64,000 nucleotides of DNA from Spongiactinospora sp. TRM90649 (lineage in GTDB: Bacteria > Actinomycetota > Actinomycetes > Streptosporangiales > Streptosporangiaceae), in NCBI RefSeq assembly GCF_029382225.1, contig NZ_JARLTC010000015.1, positions 1-64,000 of the forward strand. Direction: 5' to 3'. Of this stretch, positions 8,087 through 16,567 are shown one piece after another (positions within the stretch are counted from its first letter, which is position 1; the number at the start of each line of letters is the position of its first letter). The translations under genes were made by a program, and so were the position numbers. The notes beneath the pieces were generated by a model. That model worked only from the letters and a program-made list of their open reading frames with translations. It was not told where the DNA came from and did not search any database.

Positions 8087-8980
8087 TCAACGGCGAGGAA
8101 CCAGGGTCAGAAGGGAGGCCTCGGGGAAGCAGGCGAAGCGGACCGGGGCGTAGGGGGAGGTGCCCAGGCCGGCGGAGACGTGGAGGAAGGCGGAGTCGTG
8201 GCGGCTGAGGCCCTTGACGCGGGCCCGGTCGATGCCGCAGTTGGTGACGAGCGCGCCGTAGAAGGGGATGCAGAGCTGCCCGCCGTGGGTGTGGCCGGCC
8301 AGGAGGAGCTGGTAGCCGTCGGCCGCGAAACGGGTCATGTTGCGCGGCTCGGGGGAGTGCATGACGCCCAGGCGGAGGTCGGCGTCGGCCGGGGCCGGAC
8401 CCTCGATGAGGTCGTAGCGGTCGCGGTTGATGTGGGAGTCGTGGATGCCGCCCACCGCGATGTCCACCTCGCCGACCTTGAGGCGGGCGGTGGTGTTGTT
8501 CATGTCGAGCCAGCCCTCGGCGGCCATGGCGGCGCCCAGCTCGTCCCACGGCAGGGACGGCACGTGCTGGCGGGCGTCTCCCTTGGAGGTGCGCCAGAGG
8601 TACCGGGCCGGGTTCTTCGGCTGCGGCGCGTAGAGGTCGTTGGAGCCGTAGACGAACAGCCCCGGCCGGGTGAGCAGCGGCTCAAGGGCGTGCAGCAGCG
8701 GGGGGATCGCCTCCGGGTGGGCGATGGAGTCGCCGGTGTTGACCACCAGGTCGGGCTGCAGCTCGCCCAGGGAGCGCACCCATTCGATCAGCCGCCGCCT
8801 GCCGGGCGTGAGGTGGAGGTCGGAGAGGTGCAGGACGCGCAGCGGGCGCTGCCCCGGGGCCAGGACGGGCACGTCGAAGCGGCGCAGCCGGAACCAGTTG
8901 CGCTCGACCACGGAGGCGTAGCCGATGCCCGCGACGCCGAGCCCCAGCATGGACAGAGAGACCGCTGCTGCTTTTCTCAC
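8087..8980 (-). CDS. Membrane-anchored calcineurin-like metallophosphoesterase
   Basis: A 297-residue enzyme of the YkuE-like metallophosphoesterase group. It starts with a hydrophobic anchor (residues 4-22) and carries the metal-binding motifs in order: DLH (LHLSDLHLTPG), GD (VVNTGDS), a GSND version of the GNHD motif, HDSH, MHSPEP and GHTHGG. It would hydrolyse phosphoesters at the membrane; the substrate is not visible. It is the counterpart of Rv3683, next to ponA2 in mycobacteria, and marks the start of the conserved backbone to the right of the element. The GSND in place of GNHD swaps the catalytic His for Asn-Asp context and may alter activity. Confidence 0.85.
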   Translation of the reverse strand: MRKAAAVSLSMLGLGVAGIGYASVVERNWFRLRRFDVPVLAPGQRPLRVLHLSDLHLTPGRRRLIEWVRSLGELQPDLVVNTGDSIAHPEAIPPLLHALEPLLTRPGLFVYGSNDLYAPQPKNPARYLWRTSKGDARQHVPSLPWDELGAAMAAEGWLDMNNTTARLKVGEVDIAVGGIHDSHINRDRYDLIEGPAPADADLRLGVMHSPEPRNMTRFAADGYQLLLAGHTHGGQLCIPFYGALVTNCGIDRARVKGLSRHDSAFLHVSAGLGTSPYAPVRFACFPEASLLTLVPRR

Positions 8981-9063
8981 CCCTTCATCATGCCAGCGCC
9001 GTGCGCGTCACGGCGGGGCCGAACTCGCCGGGCGGCGTCCGCCGGTACGGCAAGATGGACCGC

Positions 9064-9519
9064 ATGAGCGCGCTGAAGGACAAGTTGAAGGCCGATCTCA
9101 CGGTCTCCATGAAGAGTCGTGACGAGGTCCGCACCAGGACCATCCGGATGGCCCTCGCGGCGATCAGCACCGAGGAGGTCGCCGGGAAGGCGGCCAGGGA
9201 GCTGTCCGACGACGAGGTCGTCAAGGTGCTGACCAAGGAGGCCAAGAAGCGCCGGGAGGCGGCCGAGGCGTTCGCGGGCGCGGGCCGGGCCGCGCAGTCC
9301 CAGGCGGAGCTGGACGAGCACGCCGTCCTTGAGGAGTACCTCCCGGCCCAGCTCTCCGACGACGAGCTGGGCAGGCTCGTGGACGAGGCCATCGCGGAGT
9401 CCGGCGCGTCCGGCCCCAAGGCGATGGGCCAGGTCATGAAGGTCCTCAACCCAAAGGTCGCCGGCCGCGCCGAGGGCGGCCGCGTGGCTCAGGCCGTCCG
9501 GACCCGCCTGGCCGGCTGA
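9064..9519 (+). CDS. GatB/YqeY family protein
   Basis: A 151-residue protein of the YqeY family, which resembles the tail domain of GatB and is thought to bind tRNA or assist amidation, though no reaction is proven. The sequence is typical throughout: LKDKLKADLTVSMKSRDEVR at the start, a central EAKKRREAAEAF helix, EYLPAQLSDDEL, and GQVMKVLNPKVAGRAEGGRV at the end. I chose the ATG at 9064 because family members begin MS-LKD; an ATG at 9055 is also in frame. The last 14 codons recur in a diverged copy 42 bases downstream of this gene. Confidence 0.85.
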   Translation: MSALKDKLKADLTVSMKSRDEVRTRTIRMALAAISTEEVAGKAARELSDDEVVKVLTKEAKKRREAAEAFAGAGRAAQSQAELDEHAVLEEYLPAQLSDDELGRLVDEAIAESGASGPKAMGQVMKVLNPKVAGRAEGGRVAQAVRTRLAG

Positions 9520-9561
9520 GAGCCCCCTTCACCGGCCCACAGGGCCCGTCTCCTTCTGTAC

Positions 9562-9603
9562 GGCCGGGTGGCGCAGGCCGTACGGCTTCGCCTGGTCGGC
9601 TGA
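9562..9603 (+). repeat. Duplicate of the yqeY 3' end
   Basis: These 42 bases read GRVAQAVRLRLVG-stop, nearly identical to the last 13 codons and stop of the yqeY gene at 9478-9519 (GRVAQAVRTRLAG-stop). It is a scar of a local duplication or recombination event at the gene end. Confidence 0.8.
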
Positions 9604-9648
9604 GCGGCGGGTGAGTGATGTCGCGCCCCCACGGCGTGTCCATAGGCC

Positions 9649-9873
9649 CGCCGGCTGCCGGTCCCCGTCGGGATCCTGCTCGCGCTGCGCGAGATCGACC
9701 CGGACGACCGCCGCCGCCGGGTGATTATCCTGACCCCCGAAGGGGCGGCGGCGGAGGCCCTCTCGGGGGCGGCCGACAAGATCGAGCGCGACTTCCTGGA
9801 CGCGCTCGATCCCGGCGACCAGGCGGAGCTCAACCGGCTGCTCCGCCTGCTGCTCGACTCACACAAAACCTGA
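9649..9873 (+). pseudogene. C-terminal remnant of a MarR-family regulator
   Basis: An open stretch of about 74 codons ends at TGA 9871-9873 and has in-frame stops just before it (9646, 9616, 9601). It reads ALREIDPDDRRRRVIILTPEG and ends with DFLDALDPGDQAELNRLLRL, matching the wing (D-DRR) and dimerisation helix of MarR proteins. The N-terminal dimer and recognition helices are missing and there is no start codon or ribosome site, so this is a broken gene. It lies directly after the duplicated yqeY tail, as if a rearrangement removed the front of the gene. Confidence 0.75.
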
Positions 9874-9881
9874 TCAGGCGG

Positions 9882-12194
9882 TCAGCCGATCGGGGTGATG
9901 GGGTCGCCGAAGTCGACGTCGTCGTTCCAGCGCTGGTCGATGCCGCCGTCCTGGTCCGGGAGGGTTTGGTCCTCTTCCTCCCAGTCGTCACCGTCGCCGT
10001 CATCGCCGTCACCGTCGCCGTCCTCGCCCTCCTTCTTCTCCTTCTTGGGCGGCTTGGGCGCGCAGGCCGTGCTGCACCCGCCGAAGCGCTCCATGTTGAG
10101 CGGGGTGAAGGAGGTCGGGTCGGTGCCCTTCAGCGCCTCCATCATCGAGTACTTCCAGATCGGCCCGGAGATCGTCGCCCCGTACACGTAACCCCAGGTG
10201 GTGCCGCCGATGGTGACGCCGGTGAGGTCGTTGGCGAACGCGCCGCGCGGGTCGCCCAGGCTGACCGCCGAGGCGAGGTCGGGGGTGTATCCGGCGAACC
10301 ACGCGGCGGTGTAGTTGTCGGTGGTGCCGGTCTTGCCCGCCGCGTCACGGCCGATGCCGCCCACGCCCGACATGGTGCCCTTGGTGAACACGCCGGACAG
10401 GATGTGGCTGGCCGCGTCGGCGACCTCCTCGTCGAGGACCTGCTTGCACTTGGGCTTGTGCTTGGTGGCCTTGCCGTACCGGTCGCGGACCTCCGTGACG
10501 GCGATCGGCCGGCAGTACTCGCCGCGCGCCGCGATGGTGGCGTAGGCGTTGGACAGCGTGACCGGGTCCATCTCGTTGATGCCGAGCGTGAAGGTCTGGA
10601 ACTCGCGCAGCGGCGTGCCGTCGGCCCGCTTGACGCCGAGTTCCTTGGCCATCGTGACGGTCTCGCAGAGCCCGACCTTCTCCTCAAGGGCCACGAAGAA
10701 GGTGTTGACCGAGCCCCAGGTGCCCGTGGACAGGCTCTTGAAGCCGCCGCCGCCCTCGCTGGAGTTGCTGATCGGATGGGGGGCGGTGGGCTCGCCGACA
10801 TTGCGTCCCTTGCAGTTCTTGAAGGAGGAGACGCTGGGGGCGATGTAGCCGTTCGGCGCCTTCAGCCCGTCGTCCACCTTCATGCCCTGGTCGAGCGCGG
10901 TGAGCAGGGTGAACACCTTGAAGGTGGAGCCCGCCTGGAAGCCGGCGCCGCCGCCGTGCGCGCGGTCGGCGGGCAGGTTGTAGCTGATCTCCTTCTTCTT
11001 CCGGCTCGCCCCGAACTTCCGGCTCGCGGCCATCGCCCTGATCTCCCCGCTGCCGGGGACCACCATGGCCTGCGAGGCCACCGGATCGTCGGTGGGATCG
11101 ACGTAACGGGCGATCGCCTTCTCCGAGGCCCGCTGCATCTTGGGGTCGAGCGTGGTCCGGATGGTCAGCCCGCCGTTGCGGAGTAGCCTGCGGCGCTGTG
11201 AGTCGCTCTTGCCGAACGCCGGGTTCGTCAGGATCTCGTACTGCACGTAGAGGCAGAAGTACGGATATGGGCTCTCCTGGCAGCCGCCGGGGATGTCGAC
11301 GTCCTTCCAGCCGAGCGGCTTGGCTCTGGCCTCCGCGGCCTCCTGGGGCGTGATCTTGCCGATCTTGTACATCCGGTCGATCACGACGTTGCGCCGGTCG
11401 AGCAGCCGCTTGCGGCTGGCCTTGTTCACGTTGGGGTCGGTCACCGACGGGTTCTGGACGGCCCCCGCCAGCGTCGCCGCCTCGGCCAGGGTCAGCTTGG
11501 AGGCCGGCTTGTCGAAGAACCGCCGGGAGGCCGCCTGGACCCCGTACGCGCCCGCCCCGAAGTAGGAGATGTTGAGGTACCGCTCCAGGATCTGGTCCTT
11601 GGTGTACTTCTTCTCCAGCGCCATCGCGAAGCGCAGCTCGGTGAGCTTGCGGGAGTAGGTCGTGGCCGTCGCGGCCGCGCGCTCCTCCTTGGTCTCGGCC
11701 TTGTTGAACAGGACCAGCTTCACGTACTGCTGTGTGATGGACGAACCGCCCTGGGTCACGCCGCCGCTGGAGAGGTTCTTGGCCAGCGCGCGGACGGTGC
11801 CCTCCAGGTCGATCGGCCCATGCTCGTAGAACCGGAAGTCCTCGATCGCGACGATCGCCTCCCGCATGACGGGGGCGACCTGATCGAGTTTGATCGATTC
11901 GCGGTTCTCGAAGTAGAACTGGGCGATAGGATCCCCATCGCGGTCGAGTAGTACTGACTTTTCGGGGAGCGGAGGCTCGTCCAGCTCCTCCGGGGTCAGC
12001 TGCAGTCCTTCGGTGGCGGACTTGACGGTCATGCCCACTCCGCCGACGGCCGGCAGCGCGACCGCCGCTGCGAGCATGCCTGCGACCGCTGCCGCGATGA
12101 TGAGCCGTAACACGTTCGCGAGCAGCGACGACCGATCTTTGGCCTGTGCTTGCACGAGACTAAGAGTACGACGGCACCATGAGCTAAACGGCAT
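9882..12194 (-). CDS. ponA2: Class A penicillin-binding protein (transglycosylase/transpeptidase)
   Basis: A bifunctional peptidoglycan synthase of up to 770 residues. After a cytoplasmic start and membrane anchor (about residues 28-50) come the glycosyltransferase motifs (IEDFRFYEHGPID, GGSSITQQYVK, KYTKDQILERYLN) and then the transpeptidase domain with SxxK (GSTFK, Ser about 421), SxN (SVN, about 500) and KTGTT (about 620). The tail is acidic (DGDGDGDDGDGDDWEEED). It acts at the outer face of the membrane, polymerising and crosslinking glycan strands. A GTG at 12155 (VQAQAKDRS) is an alternative start. Its neighbours, whiB4-like gene and two ArsA-like ATPases, reproduce the mycobacterial ponA2 (Rv3682) region, which is the basis for the symbol. 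Confidence 0.9.
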   Translation of the reverse strand: MPFSSWCRRTLSLVQAQAKDRSSLLANVLRLIIAAAVAGMLAAAVALPAVGGVGMTVKSATEGLQLTPEELDEPPLPEKSVLLDRDGDPIAQFYFENRESIKLDQVAPVMREAIVAIEDFRFYEHGPIDLEGTVRALAKNLSSGGVTQGGSSITQQYVKLVLFNKAETKEERAAATATTYSRKLTELRFAMALEKKYTKDQILERYLNISYFGAGAYGVQAASRRFFDKPASKLTLAEAATLAGAVQNPSVTDPNVNKASRKRLLDRRNVVIDRMYKIGKITPQEAAEARAKPLGWKDVDIPGGCQESPYPYFCLYVQYEILTNPAFGKSDSQRRRLLRNGGLTIRTTLDPKMQRASEKAIARYVDPTDDPVASQAMVVPGSGEIRAMAASRKFGASRKKKEISYNLPADRAHGGGAGFQAGSTFKVFTLLTALDQGMKVDDGLKAPNGYIAPSVSSFKNCKGRNVGEPTAPHPISNSSEGGGGFKSLSTGTWGSVNTFFVALEEKVGLCETVTMAKELGVKRADGTPLREFQTFTLGINEMDPVTLSNAYATIAARGEYCRPIAVTEVRDRYGKATKHKPKCKQVLDEEVADAASHILSGVFTKGTMSGVGGIGRDAAGKTGTTDNYTAAWFAGYTPDLASAVSLGDPRGAFANDLTGVTIGGTTWGYVYGATISGPIWKYSMMEALKGTDPTSFTPLNMERFGGCSTACAPKPPKKEKKEGEDGDGDGDDGDGDDWEEEDQTLPDQDGGIDQRWNDDVDFGDPITPIG

Positions 12195-12434
12195 GCAAAG
12201 TCCAATTTGCCGAACCGAGACCGGTGCTCCGCCCCTTCCCCTCGACCGAGGTGACTAGTCATTCCCGGCCACATGGCCCCTGATGACCATGCGGGAAATT
12301 GGCCCAGCCGGGGACTGTCCGCCCCAGCGCTTGGTTGCGTACGTTCTCCTCTGCGGCAACTGAATAAGGAGGCTCGACGCCCGCGCCCGTCGGCCGACAA
12401 GACGACTGACCACCTTAAGGGGAGTGGGGTCGAA

Positions 12435-12731
12435 ATGTGGATCACGGATTGGACCTCCCGTGCCGCCTGTCGAGGTGCGGATCCTGACGCGCTGTTCGTC
12501 CAGGGTGCCGCCCAGAACAGGGCGAAGCTGATATGCCGAGGATGCCCGGTCCGTACTGAGTGCCTGGCCGACGCTCTGGACAACCGGATCGAGTTCGGTG
12601 TCTGGGGCGGCATGACCGAGCGGGAACGACGCGCGCTGCTGCGGAGGCGGCCCGACGTCACCTCCTGGCGCGACCTGCTCGAAACGGCCAAGGAGCAGTA
12701 CGAGCGGACGAATGAGCTGATCGCCGGGTGA
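12435..12731 (+). CDS. wblA: WhiB-family iron-sulfur regulator (WblA/WhiB4)
   Basis: A 98-residue Wbl protein. It has the four cluster-binding cysteines (AACRGADPD, then CRGCPVRTEC) and the GVWGG turn (EFGVWGGMTERERR) followed by a basic tail. Wbl proteins hold a redox-sensitive [4Fe-4S] cluster and act with sigma factors. Position between a class A PBP (divergent) and two ArsA-like ATPases (convergent) is that of wblA (SCO3579) in Streptomyces and whiB4 (Rv3681c) in M. tuberculosis. WblA controls development and antibiotic production, and WhiB4 controls oxidative stress responses; transfer of these roles is inference. Start ATG 12435 has a GGGGAG site upstream and matches the family length. 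Confidence 0.9.
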   Translation: MWITDWTSRAACRGADPDALFVQGAAQNRAKLICRGCPVRTECLADALDNRIEFGVWGGMTERERRALLRRRPDVTSWRDLLETAKEQYERTNELIAG

Positions 12732-12800
12732 CCTCGGTGGCGAGCCGCCTTGAGGGCGGGGCCTTGGGGCCTCCAGGCGGCTCGCGTCCAGTGGACGCGG

Positions 12801-12824
12801 GCCGGCGTCTGGCGGGACGCCGGC
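12801..12824. terminator. Hairpin between convergent wblA and ArsA-like genes
   Basis: A 9-bp stem (GCCGGCGTC at 12801-12809 with GACGCCGGC at 12816-12824) lies in the 173-base gap between two converging genes, the expected place for a bidirectional terminator. Confidence 0.5.
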
Positions 12825-12904
12825 GAGTCGTGTGCCCCGCCACAGGCCCCCCAAGCCGATACAGGCCCGTTGGTACGGGCCCGGGGCCGGCCACGCCTGA
12901 GTGG

Positions 12905-14035
12905 TCAGCCCGTCATGAGGGCGCCGATCTGCCGTAGCCCGGCGAGATCGTGCACGTCCACCGGAAGAGCGGGCACCTGGGCCAGTGGCACGGTCGGGTG
13001 CGCAGAGACGAAGTGGTTCCGCTCCCGGTGCTCACGAGCCCCGAGTTGCATCCGCCCGGCGTGCAGCCGCAGCACGGCGGCGGTCAGCTCGTGCTCCCCC
13101 CGGCTCTCCAGGTCTTCCGCGGCCGCGGCGCTCCTGGTGGCGGAGAGCGCGCCGGCGGGGGAGACGTGAGCCCGGTTGACCACCAGCCCGGCGAGGGGCA
13201 TCCGCTCCTCCGCCAGCCGTTCCACGAAGTACGACGCCTCCCGCATCGCGTCGCGCTCCGGCGCGGCGACGACCAGGAAGGCGGTGCCCGGCGCCTGCAG
13301 CAGCCGGTAGGTCTGGTCGGCCCGCTGCCGGAAGCCGCCGAAGACGGCGTCCAGGGCCGACACGAAGGTCTGCAGGTCCTTGAGCACCTGCGCGCCCAGC
13401 ACCTTGGTGAGCATTCCAGCGACCAGCCCGAAACCGGCGTTGAGCAGCTTGAAGGCGCTGCGTCCCCCCGCCTTGGCCGGGGCCGACAGCACCCGGATGA
13501 GCTTGCCGTCCAGGAAACGGCCCAGGCGCTCGGGGGCGTCGAGGAAGTCGAGGGCCGACCTCGACGGCGGGGTGTCCACGATGATGAGATCCCACTCGCC
13601 GGAGCGGCGGAGCTGGCCCAGCTTCTCCATGGCCATGTACTCCTGCGTGCCGGAGAAGCTCGACGAGAGCGACTGGTAGAAGGGGTTCGTCAGGATCAGC
13701 CGGGCGCGCTCGGGATCGGCGTGCGCCTCGATGATCTCGTCGAAGGTCCGCTTCATGTCGAGCATCATGGCGTGCAGCGTGCCGTCGCCGTCGATGCCCG
13801 GCACGGGCCTCGGGGTGTTGTCCAGCTCGGTGAGGCCGAGCGACTGGGCCAGGCGGCGCGCCGGGTCGACGGTCAGCACCACGACCGAGCGCCCGCGTTC
13901 GGCGGCGCGCAGCCCGAGGGCCGCCGCGGTGGTGGTCTTGCCCACGCCGCCGGATCCGCAGCACACCACGATCCGGGTGGCGGGGTCGTCGAGGATGGCG
14001 TCGATCTCCAGGACCGGGGGATTCTTGGCGGTCAC
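12905..14035 (-). CDS. ArsA/Get3-like ATPase (second of pair)
   Basis: A 376-residue P-loop ATPase of the ArsA/Get3 class. It has the deviant Walker A CGSGGVGKTTTAAALG (about residues 27-42), the switch segment LTVDPARRLAQSLG, and a VDTPPSRSALDFLDAP loop. It is a single-domain protein and lacks the arsenite-binding cysteine triad, so arsenite transport is unlikely; the homologous mycobacterial pair (Rv3679/Rv3680) works as a paired ATPase linked to stress tolerance. It overlaps the upstream partner by four bases (14032-14035), so the two subunits are probably made in equal amounts. It converges on wblA. Confidence 0.85.
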   Translation of the reverse strand: MTAKNPPVLEIDAILDDPATRIVVCCGSGGVGKTTTAAALGLRAAERGRSVVVLTVDPARRLAQSLGLTELDNTPRPVPGIDGDGTLHAMMLDMKRTFDEIIEAHADPERARLILTNPFYQSLSSSFSGTQEYMAMEKLGQLRRSGEWDLIIVDTPPSRSALDFLDAPERLGRFLDGKLIRVLSAPAKAGGRSAFKLLNAGFGLVAGMLTKVLGAQVLKDLQTFVSALDAVFGGFRQRADQTYRLLQAPGTAFLVVAAPERDAMREASYFVERLAEERMPLAGLVVNRAHVSPAGALSATRSAAAAEDLESRGEHELTAAVLRLHAGRMQLGAREHRERNHFVSAHPTVPLAQVPALPVDVHDLAGLRQIGALMTG

Positions 14036-15036
14036 GCGGCTCCCTGTGTGCTCATGGACTCGGCCAGCTCGTACAGCCCGGTCAGATCGACGCCGTCGGC
14101 CAGCAGCGGCAGCTCGTAGCGGCGCAGGCCCACCTCGGCGAGGGTCTCCCGCTCGGCGCCCTCCAAGCGCGTACGGCGCGCGTGCTCGGACACCTCCTCC
14201 GCCAGCGCGTCGGCGATCGCGGAGGCGTCTGCGGGGCCGTCCGCGAGCCCGGCGGCCTTCAGCCCGAGCGCCAGCTCCGCGACGTCGAAGCGGCCCTCCA
14301 GGGCGGACTCCAGGGCGTCGGCGGGCAGCCCGGCCGGGCGGACCATGTTGATGAAGATGCCGCCGGGCGGCAGCCCGGCGGCGCGCAGCTCGGCGACGCC
14401 GTCGATGGTCTCCTGGACCGGCATCTCCTCAAGCAGCGTGACGAAGTGGACCGCCGTCTCGGGGGAGGCCATGACGCCGCGCACGAGGTCGGCGTGGTTC
14501 TTGATGGGGCCGACCCTGGTGAGCCCGGCCACCTCGTGGGTCACGTTGAGGAAGCGGACGATCCGGCCGGTCGGCGGGGCGTCGAGCACCACGGCGTCGT
14601 AGACGCGCTTGCCGTTCTTGCCCCGGCGGCGGACCGCCTCGCTGGTCTTGCCGGTCACCAGGACGTCGCGCAGGCCGGGGGCGATGGTGGTGGCGAAGTC
14701 GATGACGCCCATCTTGGTCAGCGCCCGGCCGGCCCGGCGCATGCCGTAGAACATCTCCAGGTATTCGAGCATCGCCTCTTCGGGATCGACGGCGAGCGCG
14801 TACACGTCGCCGCCGCCGGGGGCGACGGCCACCTTGCGCTCCTCGTAGGGCAGCGGCGGCAGGTCGAAGACCTGGGCGATGCCCTGGCGTCCCTCGACCT
14901 CGACGAGCAGCACCTTGCGCCCGCCCGAGGCCAGCGCCAGGGCGAGCGAGGCGGCCACCGTGGTCTTGCCAGTACCGCCCTTGCCGGTGACCACATGGAG
15001 GCGTACGCCGTCCCAGTCAGAGTCGCGTGCGCTCAC
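14032..15036 (-). CDS. ArsA/Get3-like ATPase (first of pair)
   Basis: A 334-residue partner of the following ATPase. The P-loop is VTGKGGTGKTTVAASLALAL near residue 16, followed by VLLVEVEGRQGIAQVFDLPP, then a VLDAPPTGRIVRFLN loop equivalent to the hydrolysis switch. The sequence between has the EYLEMFYGMRRAGRAL helix seen in actinobacterial SCO3578-type proteins. No cysteine-based metal site is visible. It forms a two-gene leftward operon with the next ATPase and diverges from the DUF4177/RidA pair; the 78-base gap must hold both promoters. Confidence 0.85.
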   Translation of the reverse strand: MSARDSDWDGVRLHVVTGKGGTGKTTVAASLALALASGGRKVLLVEVEGRQGIAQVFDLPPLPYEERKVAVAPGGGDVYALAVDPEEAMLEYLEMFYGMRRAGRALTKMGVIDFATTIAPGLRDVLVTGKTSEAVRRRGKNGKRVYDAVVLDAPPTGRIVRFLNVTHEVAGLTRVGPIKNHADLVRGVMASPETAVHFVTLLEEMPVQETIDGVAELRAAGLPPGGIFINMVRPAGLPADALESALEGRFDVAELALGLKAAGLADGPADASAIADALAEEVSEHARRTRLEGAERETLAEVGLRRYELPLLADGVDLTGLYELAESMSTQGAA

Positions 15037-15114
15037 GCTTCGAGGCTACCCAACGCTTACCTGGGGGGTCGGCCGGGAGCCCCTGTTGCCCATGCCGATC
15101 GCTAATGTGACCCC

Positions 15115-15270
15115 ATGAAGAAATGGGAGTACGTCACGGTGCCGCTGCTCACCCACGCCACCAAGCAGATCCTCGACAACTGGGGCGAGGACGGATACGA
15201 GCTCGTCCAGGTCGTGCCGGGGCCCAACCCGGAGCAGCTCGTCGCCTACATGAAGCGGGAGAAGCGGTGA
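15115..15270 (+). CDS. DUF4177 small protein
   Basis: A 51-residue protein too short for most gene finders: MKKWEYVTVPLLTHATKQIL then DNWGEDGYELVQVVPGPN and a basic end. The KWEY start and W-GxxGYELV core are the DUF4177 pattern, and the place between the ArsA-like pair and a RidA gene is that of Rv3678A. Function unknown. Its TGA overlaps the GTG start of the next gene (GTGA), showing translational coupling. Confidence 0.85.
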   Translation: MKKWEYVTVPLLTHATKQILDNWGEDGYELVQVVPGPNPEQLVAYMKREKR

Positions 15271-15725
15271 CCCCCGAGGAGCGTCTCGCCGAGCTGGGGC
15301 TCACGCTGCCCGAGGTCGTATCGCCCCTGGCGGCCTATGTCCCGGCGCTGCGCAGCGGCGACCACGTTTACGTCTCCGGCCAGGTGCCGATCGCCGAGGG
15401 CAAGGTGCTGGCCGAGGGCAAGGTCGGCGTGGAGATCGACCCCGAGCGGGCCAAGGAGCTGGCCCGGGTGTGCGCGCTGAACGGCCTGGCCGCGCTGAAG
15501 TCCGTGGTGGGCGACCTGTCGAACGTGGTGCGCATCGTGAAGATCGTCGGATTCGTCGCCAGCGACCCCGGTTTCTCCGGGCAGCCGCAGGTGGTCAACG
15601 GCGCCAGCGAGCTGTTCGCCGAGGTCTTCGGCGAGGCCGGCCGTCACGCGCGTAGCGCGGTGGGTGTCTCGGTGCTGCCGCTGAACGTCCCCGTTGAGGT
15701 CGAGCTGATCGCCGAGGTGCGCTAG
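15267..15725 (+). CDS. RidA/YjgF-family protein
   Basis: A 152-residue protein of the RidA superfamily, whose best known members deaminate reactive enamine/imine intermediates released by PLP enzymes. Family features are a VYVSGQVPIAEGKVLAEGKVG segment, ALNGLAALKSVVGDLSNVVRIVKI, and a C-terminal VEVELIAEVR strand. The canonical catalytic Arg of archetypal RidA (in PxRSxxxV) is replaced here by HARSAVGVSVLPLN, which keeps the R-S-x-x-x-V pattern. The start is the GTG at 15267 overlapping the DUF4177 stop; longer frames upstream lack support. Counterpart of Rv3678c. Confidence 0.85.
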   Translation: MTPEERLAELGLTLPEVVSPLAAYVPALRSGDHVYVSGQVPIAEGKVLAEGKVGVEIDPERAKELARVCALNGLAALKSVVGDLSNVVRIVKIVGFVASDPGFSGQPQVVNGASELFAEVFGEAGRHARSAVGVSVLPLNVPVEVELIAEVR

Positions 15726-15742
15726 CCCGAGGCTGGCGGCTC

Positions 15743-16567
15743 ATGAACGGATTCCCCCTCTCCAGAGAGCTGGGCCCCAGGGCCCGCGACGTCATGGCCG
15801 GGCGGGTGGCCCCGGTGCCAGCGCGCGACGCGTCCACTGTGGTCATCCTCCGTCCGGCCCGTTCCAACGGCTTCGAGGTCTACCTGATCCGCCGCAAGGT
15901 GGGCATGGCGTTCGCGGCGGGCGCCTACGTCTTCCCCGGCGGGTCGGTCGATCCGCGCGACATCGACCATCCGACGGGTTGGAGCGGCCCTTCCCCCGAG
16001 GAGTGGGCGGTGGCGCTCGGCTCCGACCCCAGTACGGCGCGCGGGCTCGTGTGCGCCGCCGTCCGGGAGACGTTCGAGGAGTCGGGCGTGCTGCTCGCCG
16101 GTCCCGACGACGCCTCGATCGTCACCGACACCACCGGCGACGACTGGGAGGCCGACCGCCTCGCGCTCATCGACAGGCGGCTGTCGTTCGCCGACTTCCT
16201 GGGCGCGCGCGGGCTGGTGCTCCGCTCCGACCTGCTGCGCCCCTGGTCGCACTGGATCACGCCGGAGGTGGAGGCGCGGCGGTTCGACACCCGCTTCTTC
16301 GTCGCGGCGCTGCCGCCCGGCCAGCGCACCCGCGACGTGGGCGGTGAGGCCGACAAGGTCACCTGGATGCGCCCGGCCGACGCGCTCGCCCGCAGCGCCG
16401 GCGGCGAGATACGCCTGATGACGCCTACGTACCGGACGATCGCCCAGGTCGGCGAGTACGCCGACATGACGGCGGTGCTCGCGGCGCAGCGGGAGATCGT
16501 GCCGATCCTGCCGGTCATAGTCGAGGTGGACGGCGAGATCCGCGTCCTGCGAGGGGGCGACGCGTGA
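15743..16567 (+). CDS. Nudix hydrolase (long form)
   Basis: A 274-residue protein with a recognisable Nudix site: the loop VFPGGSVDPRD followed, after an insertion, by the catalytic helix AAVRETFEESGVLL (RE-x-x-EE-x-G). The insertion between the Gly-rich loop and the REx2EExG helix, about 45 residues, is typical of the RNUDT/NUDT19-like group that may act on CoA derivatives; this substrate is a guess. It starts 17 bases after the RidA gene and overlaps the following MBL-fold gene (GTGA-type overlap at 16564-16567), placing it in a rightward operon of hydrolases. Confidence 0.85.
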   Translation: MNGFPLSRELGPRARDVMAGRVAPVPARDASTVVILRPARSNGFEVYLIRRKVGMAFAAGAYVFPGGSVDPRDIDHPTGWSGPSPEEWAVALGSDPSTARGLVCAAVRETFEESGVLLAGPDDASIVTDTTGDDWEADRLALIDRRLSFADFLGARGLVLRSDLLRPWSHWITPEVEARRFDTRFFVAALPPGQRTRDVGGEADKVTWMRPADALARSAGGEIRLMTPTYRTIAQVGEYADMTAVLAAQREIVPILPVIVEVDGEIRVLRGGDA

